Source: Hymenobacter convexus (lineage in GTDB: Bacteria > Bacteroidota > Bacteroidia > Cytophagales > Hymenobacteraceae). Taken from it: a stretch of DNA of 64,000 bases. Shown in pieces: positions 32,495 through 42,496 of this stretch. The notes below the pieces were generated by a model that saw only the letters and a list, made by a program, of their open reading frames with translations, was not told the origin of the DNA and made no database searches. The stretch is from assembly GCF_030580955.1 (NCBI RefSeq), contig NZ_JAUQON010000005.1:124001-188000 (forward strand), written 5' to 3'. The position numbers and the translations under genes were made by a program. The stretch's first letter is position 1. Each line of letters opens with the position of its first letter.

Positions 32495-33886
32495 TTAAAT
32501 AGCCGTGTTCGGGTCGAACTGCTCCAGATAGTCGGCCACTTTGCGCACGAACATGCCGCCGAGCGAGCCGTCTACCACGCGGTGGTCGTAGCTGTGGCTC
32601 AGGAACATAAAGTGGCGGATGCCGATGAGATCGCCCTGCGGCGTTTCAATCACGGCCGGCTTTTTCTTGATGGCTCCCACGGCCATGATGGCCACCTGCG
32701 GCTGCATGATGATGGGCGTGCCCATCACATTGCCGAACGAGCCCACGTTGCTCAGCGTGTAGGTGCCGCCTTCGAGGTCGGTGGGCGTGAGCTTGTTGAT
32801 GCGGGCGCGGTTGGCCAAGTCGTTCACCTTCTTGGTGAGGCCGTTGAGGTTGAGCTGGTCGGCGTTGTGAATGACCGGCACAATGAGGTTGCCCGAGGGC
32901 AAAGCCACGGCGATGCCGATATTGATGTCGCGTTTCTTGATGATGTAGTCACCGTCAATCGACACATTAATCATCGGGAAATCCTGAATGGCGCGGGCCA
33001 CGGCCTGGACGAAAATGGGCGTGAACGTCAGGTTTTCCCCCTCGCGCTTTTTGTAGGCGTCCTTGTGCTTGTTGCGCCAGTTCACAATGTCCGTCACATC
33101 GGCTTCCACGAAGCTGGTGACGTGGGGCGAAATGCGCTTCGAATCCACCATGCGCTGCGCAATCATCTTGCGCATGCGGTCCATCTCAATCAGTTCCTGG
33201 CCGCCGCTCACGCTCGGGGCGGGCTTGGTGCTGGCTACTGATGCAACTGGGGCGGCTGCAGGTGCGGCCTGTGGCTGTGGGGCGGGCGCGGCAGCCGGTG
33301 CCGGAGTTGCGGCCGGCGCGGCAGTTGCGGCGGCTGGCGCAGCCGTAAACGAAGGCTTACCCGCGGCCACGTAATCGAGGATGTCCTTTTTGGTCACGCG
33401 GCCTTCCTTGCCCGTGCCGGGCAGGTATTCGAGGTCGCTCATGCTCACACCTTCTTCGCGGGCAATGCTGAGCACGAGAGGCGAGAGGAAGCGGCCGGGC
33501 TGGTGTTCGGCGCCGGCAGCCGGAGCCGCGGCGGGCACGGTAGCCTCGGGTACGTAGGGCACGGCGCTGCCATTACTGGAAGGAGCGGGGGCTGCTTCGG
33601 GCGCGGCAGGAGCCGCAGCCGGGGCAGTAGCGCCAGCCGACGCGGCATCGGTTTCCACGATGGCGATGGGCGCGCCCACGGCCACGACCTGGCCTTCCTG
33701 CACCAGAATTTCGGCCAGTACGCCGGCGTAGATGGCCGGTACTTCGGTATCAACTTTATCGGTGGCTACTTCCAGCACTGATTCATCCTGCTCAATGGGG
33801 TCGCCAACTTGCTTGAGCCATTTCAGGACGGTGCCTTCCATGATGCTTTCGCCCATCTTGGGCATCGTCATTTCCACTCGTGCCAT
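32495..33886 (-). CDS. Dihydrolipoamide acyltransferase E2 of a 2-oxoacid dehydrogenase complex, 463 aa
   Basis: E2 core subunit. One N-terminal lipoyl domain (PKMGESIMEGTVLKWLKQVG, lysine in ATDKVDTEVPA), an Ala/Pro linker, an E3-binding domain (LSIAREEGVSMSDLEYLPGT, RVTKKDILDYVAAG), a second Ala/Pro linker, then the catalytic domain with SHSYDHRVVDGSLGG carrying the His/Asp pair. Sequence character (MPKMGESIMEG) fits the branched-chain or pyruvate type of Bacteroidota; the substrate is not settled. The ATG at 33886 (MARVEMTMPKMG) is downstream of a TACCTTTG promoter; a longer frame to 34009 would include that promoter. E1 and E3 are not adjacent. Confidence 0.93.
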   Translation of the reverse strand: MARVEMTMPKMGESIMEGTVLKWLKQVGDPIEQDESVLEVATDKVDTEVPAIYAGVLAEILVQEGQVVAVGAPIAIVETDAASAGATAPAAAPAAPEAAPAPSSNGSAVPYVPEATVPAAAPAAGAEHQPGRFLSPLVLSIAREEGVSMSDLEYLPGTGKEGRVTKKDILDYVAAGKPSFTAAPAAATAAPAATPAPAAAPAPQPQAAPAAAPVASVASTKPAPSVSGGQELIEMDRMRKMIAQRMVDSKRISPHVTSFVEADVTDIVNWRNKHKDAYKKREGENLTFTPIFVQAVARAIQDFPMINVSIDGDYIIKKRDINIGIAVALPSGNLIVPVIHNADQLNLNGLTKKVNDLANRARINKLTPTDLEGGTYTLSNVGSFGNVMGTPIIMQPQVAIMAVGAIKKKPAVIETPQGDLIGIRHFMFLSHSYDHRVVDGSLGGMFVRKVADYLEQFDPNTAI

Positions 33887-33939
33887 AGGTAAGGAGGGGT
33901 ATTTGGGGGTAATAAGGGTGGGGTGGGAGTTTGGTGCCG

Positions 33940-33947
33940 CAAAGGTA
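33940..33947 (-). promoter_or_regulatory. -7 promoter element for the E2 gene
   Basis: TACCTTTG on the minus strand, exact match, 53 bases upstream of the chosen ATG at 33886. Confidence 0.6.
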
Positions 33948-34045
33948 GCCCAAAAGCCGAACGCCCCCGGCGCAATACGCGGCAGGGGCGTTTTAATAAT
34001 TGAAACCATCGGGGCAACCCCTTGGCCCGATTGCGGCGTGGCCGG

Positions 34046-34420
34046 TTATTTCAAGGGTCTGAAATATTTTATTTTCAGTCGTTTTCGGATGTCCGCAGGC
34101 AACGGCCAGCCCTGCTCATACTGCCGCACCACACCCGCCTCCCGGCTTTCGCTGTAGCGCCCCAGATGGTGTATTGCCAGCACCGACGATACTAAGGCAT
34201 TGAGGGTGAATAGCCCCGCCACGGCTCCCTGCCCGCGGGAAGCCGCGAACGCCGTGCCGGCCAACCCCGCCAATCCGTACCCGGCCTCGCTCAAAGCATT
34301 GCCCCGGCGCTGCCGGAATAAATTATGTACCGCATAGGCCGAATCGCGCACCGGGCCGTTGCCCTGTGCGCGCATATCGATGGAAATCAACAGGAGAAAA
34401 GGCAGAATTCGGAAGGCCAT
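34046..34420 (-). CDS. Hypothetical exported/membrane protein, 124 aa
   Basis: Begins with a signal-like hydrophobic stretch (MAFRILPFLLLISIDMRAQ) and has one or two further weakly hydrophobic segments (SEAGYGLAGLAGTAFAAS, VAGLFTLNALVSSVLAI). The C-terminus is basic (DIRKRLKIKYFRPLK). Not recognised. No operon partner is obvious. Confidence 0.6.
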   Translation of the reverse strand: MAFRILPFLLLISIDMRAQGNGPVRDSAYAVHNLFRQRRGNALSEAGYGLAGLAGTAFAASRGQGAVAGLFTLNALVSSVLAIHHLGRYSESREAGVVRQYEQGWPLPADIRKRLKIKYFRPLK

Positions 34421-34487
34421 GAAGTGCAGAAAAGTGACGCAACCAACCTGAAGAGCCTGTGCGCTCCCGCAAAGTTGCAGCGCCCCG

Positions 34488-34850
34488 CTACTCTTCTACT
34501 GTAATTTCCGGCAGCCCCTCCTCCGTCAAATCCCCGCCGGTAGCGGCAGCGTTTTTCCGAAACTTCGAGAAGCAAATGGTGCGATTCGACGCAAAGCGGC
34601 TGGTGGGGTCATTGATGATGACAACGTGTGGAAACGTGCCGAATTCCTTGCCCTCGTACAGCAGCGTTTTCTTGATGCCCAGGTCAGGCTTGTTGACTAC
34701 GTCCACGTAGATATTGCGCCCCACGCCCTGCGGCCCCGGCTTGGCAAATAGCACCGTGGTTTCGATACTGCCGTTGCAGGCTGGCGAGCAGGAGGAGAGT
34801 GCGAGGCAGGCAAACGGTAAAACCAGCAGGAATTTAGTAACGTAACGCAT
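34488..34850 (-). CDS. Putative lipoprotein, 120 aa
   Basis: A short signal with lipobox-like LALSSC near residue 21 predicts an exported lipoprotein. The mature part begins CSPACNGSIETTVLFAKPGP and continues with strand-like segments (KPDLGIKKTLLYEG, FGTFPHVVIINDPTS). No family recognised. The ATG at 34850 was chosen because the signal peptide starts there (MRYVTKFLLVLPFACLA). Confidence 0.65.
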   Translation of the reverse strand: MRYVTKFLLVLPFACLALSSCSPACNGSIETTVLFAKPGPQGVGRNIYVDVVNKPDLGIKKTLLYEGKEFGTFPHVVIINDPTSRFASNRTICFSKFRKNAAATGGDLTEEGLPEITVEE

Positions 34851-34954
34851 GATGGGCTGAGAGTAAGCAGATAAAACACAGCCCCGACAAGGCGCCACCC
34901 GTGCCAACGAATGCCGCCCGGCCGGGGCTGTGAAGGAAGTGGATGCGGTAGAAA

Positions 34955-35431
34955 TTAAGGTTTGACCCGACTGCCAATTGCTGGCAATTCAGCCTGATTG
35001 TAATATTCCTGCCGATAGCCGGTATCGCAGGAGGTTATCAGCAGCCCCAGCCACACCACGAACCCGAGGTTTCTGAAGTGGCGCATCTGCCAGGCGCGCA
35101 GGGCTCCAGGTTCCGTGATTTGCTTGAGCAGCAGCCAGCCCAGCACCGGCGCAAGCAGCGCGAGTAAAAGGGGCCAGTCCTCGCCTTTGTATTCCAGTTG
35201 CCAGCTTTCAGGATGTTGGGTGTCGTTCATGCTTTCCCAAGCACCGTTGTGAGAATAGCCGCTTACAACGGGGTTGTGCAAAACCGACATTTGGGTAAGC
35301 GAGACAAGGGCAATTAACAACACCCAAATGAGTGGGGCAATCGACAATTGGAAGCCTCCCAATTCCCGATTGCTATACAGCCATAAGCTGTAACCCATAA
35401 GAGCTAGCAGGCCAAATACCCATTCAGCCAT
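34955..35431 (-). CDS. Hypothetical polytopic membrane protein, 158 aa
   Basis: Four hydrophobic segments are visible: VFGLLALMGYSLWLYS, LSIAPLIWVLLIALVSL, WPLLLALLAPVLGWLLL and NLGFVVWLGLLITSC. The loop between helices 2 and 3 is polar and contains ESMNDTQHPESWQLEYKG. No recognised domain. Its start is 12 bases after the accC stop on the same strand, so it may be the last gene of the efp-accB-accC transcript. Confidence 0.65.
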   Translation of the reverse strand: MAEWVFGLLALMGYSLWLYSNRELGGFQLSIAPLIWVLLIALVSLTQMSVLHNPVVSGYSHNGAWESMNDTQHPESWQLEYKGEDWPLLLALLAPVLGWLLLKQITEPGALRAWQMRHFRNLGFVVWLGLLITSCDTGYRQEYYNQAELPAIGSRVKP

Positions 35432-35443
35432 TGATTGAAACGA

Positions 35444-36790
<1,347 letters not shown>

Positions 36791-36818
36791 GTGGGTGGGA
36801 ACGTCTTAGGTTAAACAC

Positions 36819-36948
36819 CTGTCATCCTGAGCATTTTGCGCATAAAGCAAAGACGAAGGACCTTATCGCGTTTGAACAATCGGCAGTAACTTAATTACAG
36901 CGCATCGTTCGGCGGTGATAAGGTCCTTCGCTGCGCTCAGGATGACAG
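36819..36948. repeat. Long inverted repeat, family A, copy 3 (with an insertion)
   Basis: The right arm 36912-36948 matches copies 1 and 2 (GATAAGGTCCTTCGCTGCGC and AGGATGACAG). The left arm starts CTGTCATCCTGAGC at 36819 but is interrupted by about 20 unrelated bases before ACGAAGGACCTTATCGC. It lies between accC and accB. Confidence 0.82.
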
Positions 36949-36973
36949 ATAACAAATGACAAACGGGCGAAAA

Positions 36974-37489
36974 CTACTCAATCAAAAACAGCGGCTGGTC
37001 GTATTCCACCGGCGTGGCGTTATCCACCAGCGCCTTCACGACGCGGCCGCTTTCTTCGGCTTCAATTTCGTTGAACAGCTTCATCGCTTCGATGATGCAG
37101 ATAACTTGGCCTTTCTCCACCATATCACCCACTTGCACGAAGGCCGGCGCGTCGGGGCCGCTGCTGCGGTAGAAGGTGCCAATCATAGGCGCCTTTAGGG
37201 CCTTGTGGCTGGCCGACGAGGCTTCGGTGGCCGCTACGGGGGCGGGTGCAGCGGCGGCAGCCGGCGCAGGAGCCGCGGCTACCGGAGCCGGTGTTGCGGG
37301 CGCGGCAGCGGCTGGAGCAGCGGCGCTGTATACCGTTTTGGTGTTGGGGTCGCGCTGCACCGAGATTTTAAATTCCTCGGTTTCAATGTTGACTTTATTG
37401 AGACCCGATTTCGCAATAAAATCGAGCAGCTCCTGGAGTTCTTTGGCTTTCATGGCAGCGTCTTTTTCCTTTTTGGGCGAGTTTGACAT
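36974..37489 (-). CDS. accB: Acetyl-CoA carboxylase, biotin carboxyl carrier protein
   Basis: Carries the biotin that shuttles carboxyl between AccC and the transferase. The C-terminal biotinyl domain holds the attachment site CIIEAMKLFNEIEAEESG; the N-terminal part (KELQELLDFIAKSGLNKVNI) is typical and is joined by an Ala/Pro-rich linker of about 40 residues. 171 residues is normal. Downstream of efp on the same strand. Confidence 0.96.
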   Translation of the reverse strand: MSNSPKKEKDAAMKAKELQELLDFIAKSGLNKVNIETEEFKISVQRDPNTKTVYSAAAPAAAAPATPAPVAAAPAPAAAAAPAPVAATEASSASHKALKAPMIGTFYRSSGPDAPAFVQVGDMVEKGQVICIIEAMKLFNEIEAEESGRVVKALVDNATPVEYDQPLFLIE

Positions 37490-37582
37490 ATTCTTTAGCT
37501 GCTAGCTATAAGCCGCTAGCGGTAAGCTGTTTCAGAACGTCAGCCAACAGCTAACCGCTGTCAGCCAACAGCTTGATAAAGG
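37490..37582. repeat. AGC/GCT-rich palindromic segment downstream of efp
   Basis: The gap contains repeated short palindromic words such as GCTAGCTATAAGCCGCTAGC and two copies of CAGCCAACAGCT. Related sequence lies on the other side of efp at about 38240-38296. Confidence 0.5.
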
Positions 37583-38146
37583 CTACTTAACGCGCTCGAC
37601 GTAGCTGTAGTCGCTGGTTTTGATGCGGATTTTGGTGTCTACGTCAATAAACAGCGGCACCTGGATGCGGGCGCCGGTTTCCACCGTGGCGGGCTTCAGG
37701 GTATTGGTGGCGGTGTCGCCGCGCAGGCCGGGCTCGGTGTAGGTCACCACCAGGTCCACAGTAGTGGGCAGTTCGGCGGTGAGGGGCATTTCGGTTTCGG
37801 CGTGCATGAGGATGGTCACGTCTTGGCCTTCCTTCATCAGGTCGGCGAAAGGCACCATCTCCTCGGGCAGCACCACCTGCTCGAAATCTTCCTTATTCAT
37901 GAACGTGTAGCCGTAGTCGTCCTTGTAAAGAAACTGGTGCGGGCGCTGCTCCACACGAGCGGTTTCCACTTTCACGCCAGCGTTGAAGGTGTTGTCGATG
38001 GTGCGGCCGGTTTTGATGTTGCGCATCTTGGTGCGCACAAAGGCGGGGCCTTTGCCGGGCTTCACGTGCTGAAACTCGGTGATGACGTGCAGCTCGTTGT
38101 TGTAGTTGAGAACGAGCCCGTTGCGGAAGTCGGCGGTTGATGCCAT
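37583..38146 (-). CDS. efp: Translation elongation factor P
   Basis: Relieves ribosome stalling at proline stretches. Domain I has the modifiable loop FQHVKPGKGPAFVRTKMRNI with lysine at the tip, followed by TIDNTFNAGVKVETARVEQR and the OB domains (LPTTVDLVVTYTEPGLRGDT, GARIQVPLFIDVDTKIRIKT). 187 residues is standard. No modification enzyme (EpmA/B or EarP) is nearby. Confidence 0.96.
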   Translation of the reverse strand: MASTADFRNGLVLNYNNELHVITEFQHVKPGKGPAFVRTKMRNIKTGRTIDNTFNAGVKVETARVEQRPHQFLYKDDYGYTFMNKEDFEQVVLPEEMVPFADLMKEGQDVTILMHAETEMPLTAELPTTVDLVVTYTEPGLRGDTATNTLKPATVETGARIQVPLFIDVDTKIRIKTSDYSYVERVK

Positions 38147-38160
38147 GGTTGTTGTGCTTT

Positions 38161-38290
38161 TAGCAAATAGCCGCGGCTATTCGCTTTTCGTGGGTGGTTT
38201 TGAGCAAAACGGCTTACAAATGCTAGCCGTTTGCCTTTAGATATCAGAAAATAAGAACAAAGCTAACAGCTAGCCGCTATTAGCTAACGG
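38161..38290. repeat. Hairpin-rich gap between fabH and efp
   Basis: Contains GCAAATAGCC/GGCTATTCGC at 38163-38184, AAACGGCT/AGCCGTTT at 38207-38232 and an AGC/GCT-rich palindrome near 38250-38290 (AGCTAACAGCTAGCCGCTAT). No gene is visible. Confidence 0.5.
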
Positions 38291-39301
38291 CTAGGCCTTG
38301 GCTACTTTATCACCATCGTACGCCCATTTGAGGTAAATCGAGCCCCAGGTGAAGCCGCCGCCAAAGGCGGCCAGCACGAGGTTGTCGCCGCGGCGCAGCT
38401 GGCTTTCATAGTCGGCCAGGCACAGCGGGATGGTGCCGTTGGTGGTGTTGCCGTAGCGGCTGATGTTGAGCATCACCTTCTCGGGGCCCACGCCCATGCG
38501 GTTGGCCGTGGCGTCGATGATGCGCTTGTTGGCCTGGTGGGGCACCAGCCAGGCCACGTCGTCGTTGCTGAGGTGGTTGCGCTCCATCACTTGGGCGGCC
38601 ACGTCGGCCATGCTCTTCACGGCAAACTTGAACACCGTGGCGCCTTCCTGGTAAATGTAATGCTCTTTGTTGTCGACGGTTTCGTGCGTTGGGGGGCGGC
38701 GGCTGCCGCCGGCTTTCTGGTGCAGGTAGGCTTCGCCCGAGCCGTCGGTGCGTAGCACTTGGTCGAGAATGCCGAAGCCGTCGGTGTTGGGTTCGAGCAG
38801 CACGGCGGCGGCGCCGTCGCCGAAGAGGATGCAGTTGGCGCGGTCGGTGTAGTCCACAATGGACGACATTTTATCGGCGCCCACCACAATCACCTTCTTG
38901 TAGGTGCCCGCCTGGATAAACTGCGCGCCCGTTGCCAGCGCAAACAGGAACGTCGAACACGCCGCGTTCATGTCGTAGCTGAACGCATTCACGATGCCCA
39001 CCTTGTTGCTGATGATGTTGGCCGTGGCCGGAAACAGCACATCGGGCGTGGTGGTGGCGCAAATCAGCAACTCCACGTCGGCCGGATTGGTGCCGGTTTT
39101 ATCGAGCAGGTTCTGCACGGCCTTTACGCCCATCACGGAAGTGCCCTGGTTTTCGCCCTTCAGAATGCGGCGCTCCCGAATGCCGGTGCGCGACAAAATC
39201 CATTCATCGTTGGTGTCCACCAGCTTTTCAAGCTCGGCATTAGTAAGCACGTAGTCGGGCACATAGGCGCCCACACCCGTGATGGCGGCGGTAATCTTCA
39301 T
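38291..39301 (-). CDS. fabH: Beta-ketoacyl-ACP synthase III
   Basis: Condenses acetyl-CoA (or branched primers) with malonyl-ACP to start fatty-acid chains. Catalytic Cys is in [16 protein letters not shown], His in [20 protein letters not shown] and Asn in [14 protein letters not shown]. The start [20 protein letters not shown] at 39301 is only 5 bases from a TACTTTTG promoter, so the transcript from it would be leaderless. Located between plsX and efp as in other Bacteroidota. 336 residues is normal. Confidence 0.96.
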   Translation of the reverse strand: MKITAAITGVGAYVPDYVLTNAELEKLVDTNDEWILSRTGIRERRILKGENQGTSVMGVKAVQNLLDKTGTNPADVELLICATTTPDVLFPATANIISNKVGIVNAFSYDMNAACSTFLFALATGAQFIQAGTYKKVIVVGADKMSSIVDYTDRANCILFGDGAAAVLLEPNTDGFGILDQVLRTDGSGEAYLHQKAGGSRRPPTHETVDNKEHYIYQEGATVFKFAVKSMADVAAQVMERNHLSNDDVAWLVPHQANKRIIDATANRMGVGPEKVMLNISRYGNTTNGTIPLCLADYESQLRRGDNLVLAAFGGGFTWGSIYLKWAYDGDKVAKA

Positions 39302-39306
39302 ACGAG

Positions 39307-39314
39307 CAAAAGTA
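39307..39314 (-). promoter_or_regulatory. -7 promoter element for fabH (leaderless)
   Basis: TACTTTTG on the minus strand, exact match, 5 bases from the ATG. Confidence 0.55.
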
Positions 39315-39400
39315 GGCGGGGCAAGCGAAAAATGGGCATTGGGCCTGATGATGTGCGGGCCGGGCCGCGCCAACGCTCCGGTAATGAGCCCCAAGCATGT

Positions 39401-39430
39401 AAAAAAAATCCGGCCGAAGCCGGAGGTTTT
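39401..39430 (-). terminator. Intrinsic terminator after plsX
   Basis: On the minus strand TCCGGC-TTCG-GCCGGA followed by eight T: a stable UUCG-loop hairpin with U tract, between the plsX stop and the fabH promoter. Confidence 0.85.
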
Positions 39431-39450
39431 CCCACCGCGCGAGGTGTGGT

Positions 39451-40392
39451 TTAGGACTTAAAAGTAGCCTTAATTTGGTCAACAATACCCGAGTCGGCCA
39501 TGTTGAAGCCCTGCATCAGCATGTTGCCGATGGCGCGGGGCGTGCTGCGGCCGTGCCCGATGATGGCGTTGTCGTTGATGCCCAGGATGGGCGAACCGCC
39601 CACCGCTTCGTAGTTGAACTTATCAAAAAACGGGTCCTGAATCTGCTTCTCGTCCATGGCATCGTAAATCGACTCGGCCATTTTGAGGATAATGTTGCCC
39701 GTAAAACCGTCGCACACAATCACGTCGGCCTTGTCGTTGAACAGGTCGCGGCCTTCTATGTTGCCCACAAAGTGGATATGCGGGTTGTCTTTCAGCAGCT
39801 TGTGGGCTTCCTGGATAATGGGCGTACCCTTGCCTTCTTCCTCGCCAATGTTCATCAGGCCCACCTGCGGGTTGGCGATGCCCAGCACGTGCTGGGCGTA
39901 GAGCGAGCCGAGCTCGCCGAACTGCTCCAGCATCTCGGGCTTGCACTCGGCGTTGGCGCCCACGTCGAGCAGAATGCCCACGTTGTTGTGCAGTTTGGGC
40001 AGGAAGTTGGCAATGGCCGGGCGCATCACGCCGGGCACCGTTTTCACGGTGAACATGGCTCCCACGAGCATGGCGCCCGTGTTGCCGGCCGAGCAGAAAG
40101 CATCGACTTCGCCCGCGAGGAGCATTTTGTAGCCCACGGCAATGCTGGAATCCTGCTTCTGCTGGAAGGCTTTGGCGGGGTGCTCGCCCATCTCGATAAC
40201 CTGCGACGCGGCCACGAACTCGAGCGCGGCAGCGGCAGGCCCAGCAGCCTGAAGCAGGGGACGGACGGCGTCTTCCTGACCGATGAGGACAATGGTGGCC
40301 CGGCCGGCGAGTTGCTCGGCAGCCAGGAGGGCACCCGCCACGGCGGCTTGGGGGGCGAAATCGCCGCCCATTGCGTCGAGGGCTATTTTCAT
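39451..40392 (-). CDS. plsX: Phosphate acyltransferase PlsX
   Basis: Makes acyl-phosphate from acyl-ACP for phospholipid synthesis. Start [20 protein letters not shown], then [24 protein letters not shown]-type [30 protein letters not shown] and [13 protein letters not shown] [17 protein letters not shown]. The ATG at 40392 is supported by the family start and by TACTTTCG 33 bases upstream. 313 residues is normal. Followed by a terminator, so fabH uses its own promoter. Confidence 0.95.
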   Translation of the reverse strand: MKIALDAMGGDFAPQAAVAGALLAAEQLAGRATIVLIGQEDAVRPLLQAAGPAAAALEFVAASQVIEMGEHPAKAFQQKQDSSIAVGYKMLLAGEVDAFCSAGNTGAMLVGAMFTVKTVPGVMRPAIANFLPKLHNNVGILLDVGANAECKPEMLEQFGELGSLYAQHVLGIANPQVGLMNIGEEEGKGTPIIQEAHKLLKDNPHIHFVGNIEGRDLFNDKADVIVCDGFTGNIILKMAESIYDAMDEKQIQDPFFDKFNYEAVGGSPILGINDNAIIGHGRSTPRAIGNMLMQGFNMADSGIVDQIKATFKS

Positions 40393-40425
40393 GAAAGAGG
40401 TGTTTGGAGGGAGGTCAGCGGAAAG

Positions 40426-40433
40426 CGAAAGTA
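40426..40433 (-). promoter_or_regulatory. Putative -7 promoter element for plsX
   Basis: TACTTTCG on the minus strand, one mismatch to TAnnTTTG. Confidence 0.45.
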
Positions 40434-40510
40434 CCAAAAATCCGGCCCCGCTGGCTTAAAAAAGGAGCGAAGCCGGACCTAGTGGTGCCGCGAAGTAACA
40501 ACCAAACGCG

Positions 40511-40741
40511 CTATTCGTCGTCTTCGGCAGTATCAACTGCAGGGGCAGCGTTGGTCTTCGCGTAGTTTTTGATGGCCAGCTGGCCGTTGTGGTACAGGTC
40601 GCCGTCTACTACGTACGCCTTGTGGCGCAGGTGCAGCTCGCCCGTGTTGGGGCACAAAGTCACGGCCTTAGGGGTCAGCTTGTAGTGGGTACGACGCTTG
40701 TCGCGAACGGCGGAGGAGGTGCGGCGCTTAGGATGTGCCAT
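40511..40741 (-). CDS. rpmF: 50S ribosomal protein L32
   Basis: Small basic ribosomal protein. Start MAHPKRRTSSAVRDKRRTHY, then LTPKAVTLCPNTGELHLRHK, with an acidic C-terminal extension (VDTAEDDE). Of the zinc-ribbon cysteines only one is seen (CPNTGE), so this is a zinc-free (C-minus) type. 76 residues, a little longer than E. coli L32. Follows the DUF177 gene, the usual pairing. Confidence 0.94.
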   Translation of the reverse strand: MAHPKRRTSSAVRDKRRTHYKLTPKAVTLCPNTGELHLRHKAYVVDGDLYHNGQLAIKNYAKTNAAPAVDTAEDDE

Positions 40742-40809
40742 GGTTTAGTTGAAATTAGGGGATTGAAGTTGCGGTTGTCGAGTGGGGAGCGACTCGGGGC
40801 ACTGACGGA

Positions 40810-41343
40810 TTAATTCAGGTTGCGCAGCGCGGCCCAACGCGGGTCGGCCGGCTCGTCGTCGTCGGGCGCATCATCGGCAGGACGGGTGCTGAAGATGAGC
40901 TTGGTCGGCGCGTCGGGGTTGTCGTCGGCCTCGTCCTGGAAGCGCGGGTGCAGCTTCTTCATGGGCAGGGCCAGACCAATGTAGTCGTAGAGGTGCTGGG
41001 CGAGGGGCAGGGTTTGGGTTTCGGGCGTGATTTGCAGCACGTTGTCGTCCAGCTCCTTGGCCTCGTCGCCGAAGCGCACCAATAGTTGTTCGTGAATGTC
41101 GAGCGGCTGGTCGAACTCATCGAGGCTCCGGTCGCAGGTGAGCTGCACGGTGCCAGTGATGTGGAAGTTCAGCGTCATCAGCCGCTCAGTTTTGATAAGC
41201 TCCACGTCGGCGTGCAAGTGGCCTTGCTCTACCAAGGGCTGGTCGAATAAGGCGAAGAATTCGGGACCCAACTCGAACTCAAAGTGGTGCGTTTTCAGCG
41301 CCAGCTTGGCTAAGTTGAGGTCGTATTTGCTTTCTTTTTTCAC
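40810..41343 (-). CDS. DUF177 (YceD-like) protein, 177 aa
   Basis: Member of the DUF177/YceD family that usually precedes rpmF and is linked to 23S rRNA maturation in other organisms. Family motif TVQLTCDRSLDEFDQPLDIH contains the conserved CxRxL. Asp-rich C-terminus (ADDAPDDDEPADPRW). I place the start at a GTG (41343, reading VKKESKYDLNLAKLAL) because the only longer start, a TTG at 41367-41365, overlaps the TACTTTTG promoter and could not be in the mRNA. Confidence 0.88.
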   Translation of the reverse strand: MKKESKYDLNLAKLALKTHHFEFELGPEFFALFDQPLVEQGHLHADVELIKTERLMTLNFHITGTVQLTCDRSLDEFDQPLDIHEQLLVRFGDEAKELDDNVLQITPETQTLPLAQHLYDYIGLALPMKKLHPRFQDEADDNPDAPTKLIFSTRPADDAPDDDEPADPRWAALRNLN

Positions 41344-41364
41344 GGTCGGCTGGATAGCAGGGGG

Positions 41365-41372
41365 CAAAAGTA
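41365..41372 (-). promoter_or_regulatory. -7 promoter element for DUF177-rpmF
   Basis: TACTTTTG on the minus strand, exact match, 21 bases upstream of the GTG start. Confidence 0.6.
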
Positions 41373-41446
41373 GTGAAAATCCGGCTTTTTGCCAAAAAAA
41401 CGGCTAAGTTTCTCGGTGGCAAGGTGGCTGGAAGGCCCTTGTACGG

Positions 41447-42481
41447 TTACCGGGCTGAGCGGGGCTGAGCATCTGCCCAACGCTGTTTCCAGATGTCGCA
41501 GGCCAGGTAAACGGCGGCGCGAAACGATGATTCATCGGCCCGGTACTGGCCGGCGAGCCCGTAGGCGGTGCCGTGGTCGGGCGAGGTGCGGATGACGGGC
41601 AGGCCGGCGGTAAAATTCACGCCGCGCTCGAAGGCCATGAGCTTGAATGGAATCAGACCCTGGTCGTGGTAGAGCGCCAGCGTGGCATCGAACTGCCGGA
41701 ACTGCTGGGTGCCGAAGTAACCATCGGCCGGGAAGGGGCCGAGGACGAGGTGGCCGTCGTGCGCAAATTGCTGGATGACGGGCGTCACGATGTCGCCTTC
41801 CTCCTTGCCCAGCAGGCCGTTTTCGCCAGCGTGGGGGTTGAGGCCCAGCACGGCGATGCGCGGCTTGAGGATGCCAAAATCATTCTTCAGCGACTTGAGC
41901 AGGAGCGTGATTTTAGTGCGCAGCAGCTCGGCAGTGAGCTTGGCGGGGACATCCTTCAGCGGCACGTGGCCGGTGACGGTGGCAATGCGCAGGCCGGCGT
42001 CCTCATCGACCAGAAACATCAGGCTCTCGGGCGCCTCGAAGAAGCTGGTGAGAAACTCCGTGTGACCGGGGTAGCGGAAGTCGTCGGCCTGGGTATTGTC
42101 TTTGCTAATAGGAGCCGTCACGATGCCGTCGAGCTTGCCGGCTTTAAGGTCGCGGGCGGCGCAGAGCAGGCTTTCGCGGGCAGCGGCGCCGGTGGCGGCG
42201 GAGGGCTGGCCGGGGGCGAGGACAAAGTCCTCTTCCCAGCACGTCACGGCGTTGAGGCGGCCAGGGGCAATGTCGGCGGCATCGCGCAACTGCCGGAACT
42301 GCAGGTGCTCGGTATCGGCGGGGGTGGGGAAGTCGTCGAAGAGGGCCGTGGCCGTGCCGTAGATGACGGGCGTGCAGATTTTCAGCAGGCGCTCATCGAG
42401 CAGAGTTTTGTAGATGACTTCGGGGCCGATGCCGGCGAGGTCGCCCACGGAAAAGCCGAGGCGGGGGAGGTTTTGGGGCAT
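41447..42481 (-). CDS. pdxA: 4-hydroxythreonine-4-phosphate dehydrogenase
   Basis: NAD-dependent oxidative decarboxylase of the DXP-dependent vitamin B6 pathway. Start LPRLGFSVGDLAGIGPEVIY, then IVTAPISKDN, YPGHTEFLTSFF, ATVTGHVPLKDVPAKLT (metal-ligand histidine region), LGLNPHAGENGLLGKEE, ALYHDQGLIPFKLMAFERGV and RTSPDHGTAYGLAG. 344 residues is normal. Upstream is a perfect family-B repeat. Confidence 0.96.
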   Translation of the reverse strand: MPQNLPRLGFSVGDLAGIGPEVIYKTLLDERLLKICTPVIYGTATALFDDFPTPADTEHLQFRQLRDAADIAPGRLNAVTCWEEDFVLAPGQPSAATGAAARESLLCAARDLKAGKLDGIVTAPISKDNTQADDFRYPGHTEFLTSFFEAPESLMFLVDEDAGLRIATVTGHVPLKDVPAKLTAELLRTKITLLLKSLKNDFGILKPRIAVLGLNPHAGENGLLGKEEGDIVTPVIQQFAHDGHLVLGPFPADGYFGTQQFRQFDATLALYHDQGLIPFKLMAFERGVNFTAGLPVIRTSPDHGTAYGLAGQYRADESSFRAAVYLACDIWKQRWADAQPRSAR

Positions 42482-42496
42482 ACTGTGTACTAGGCG

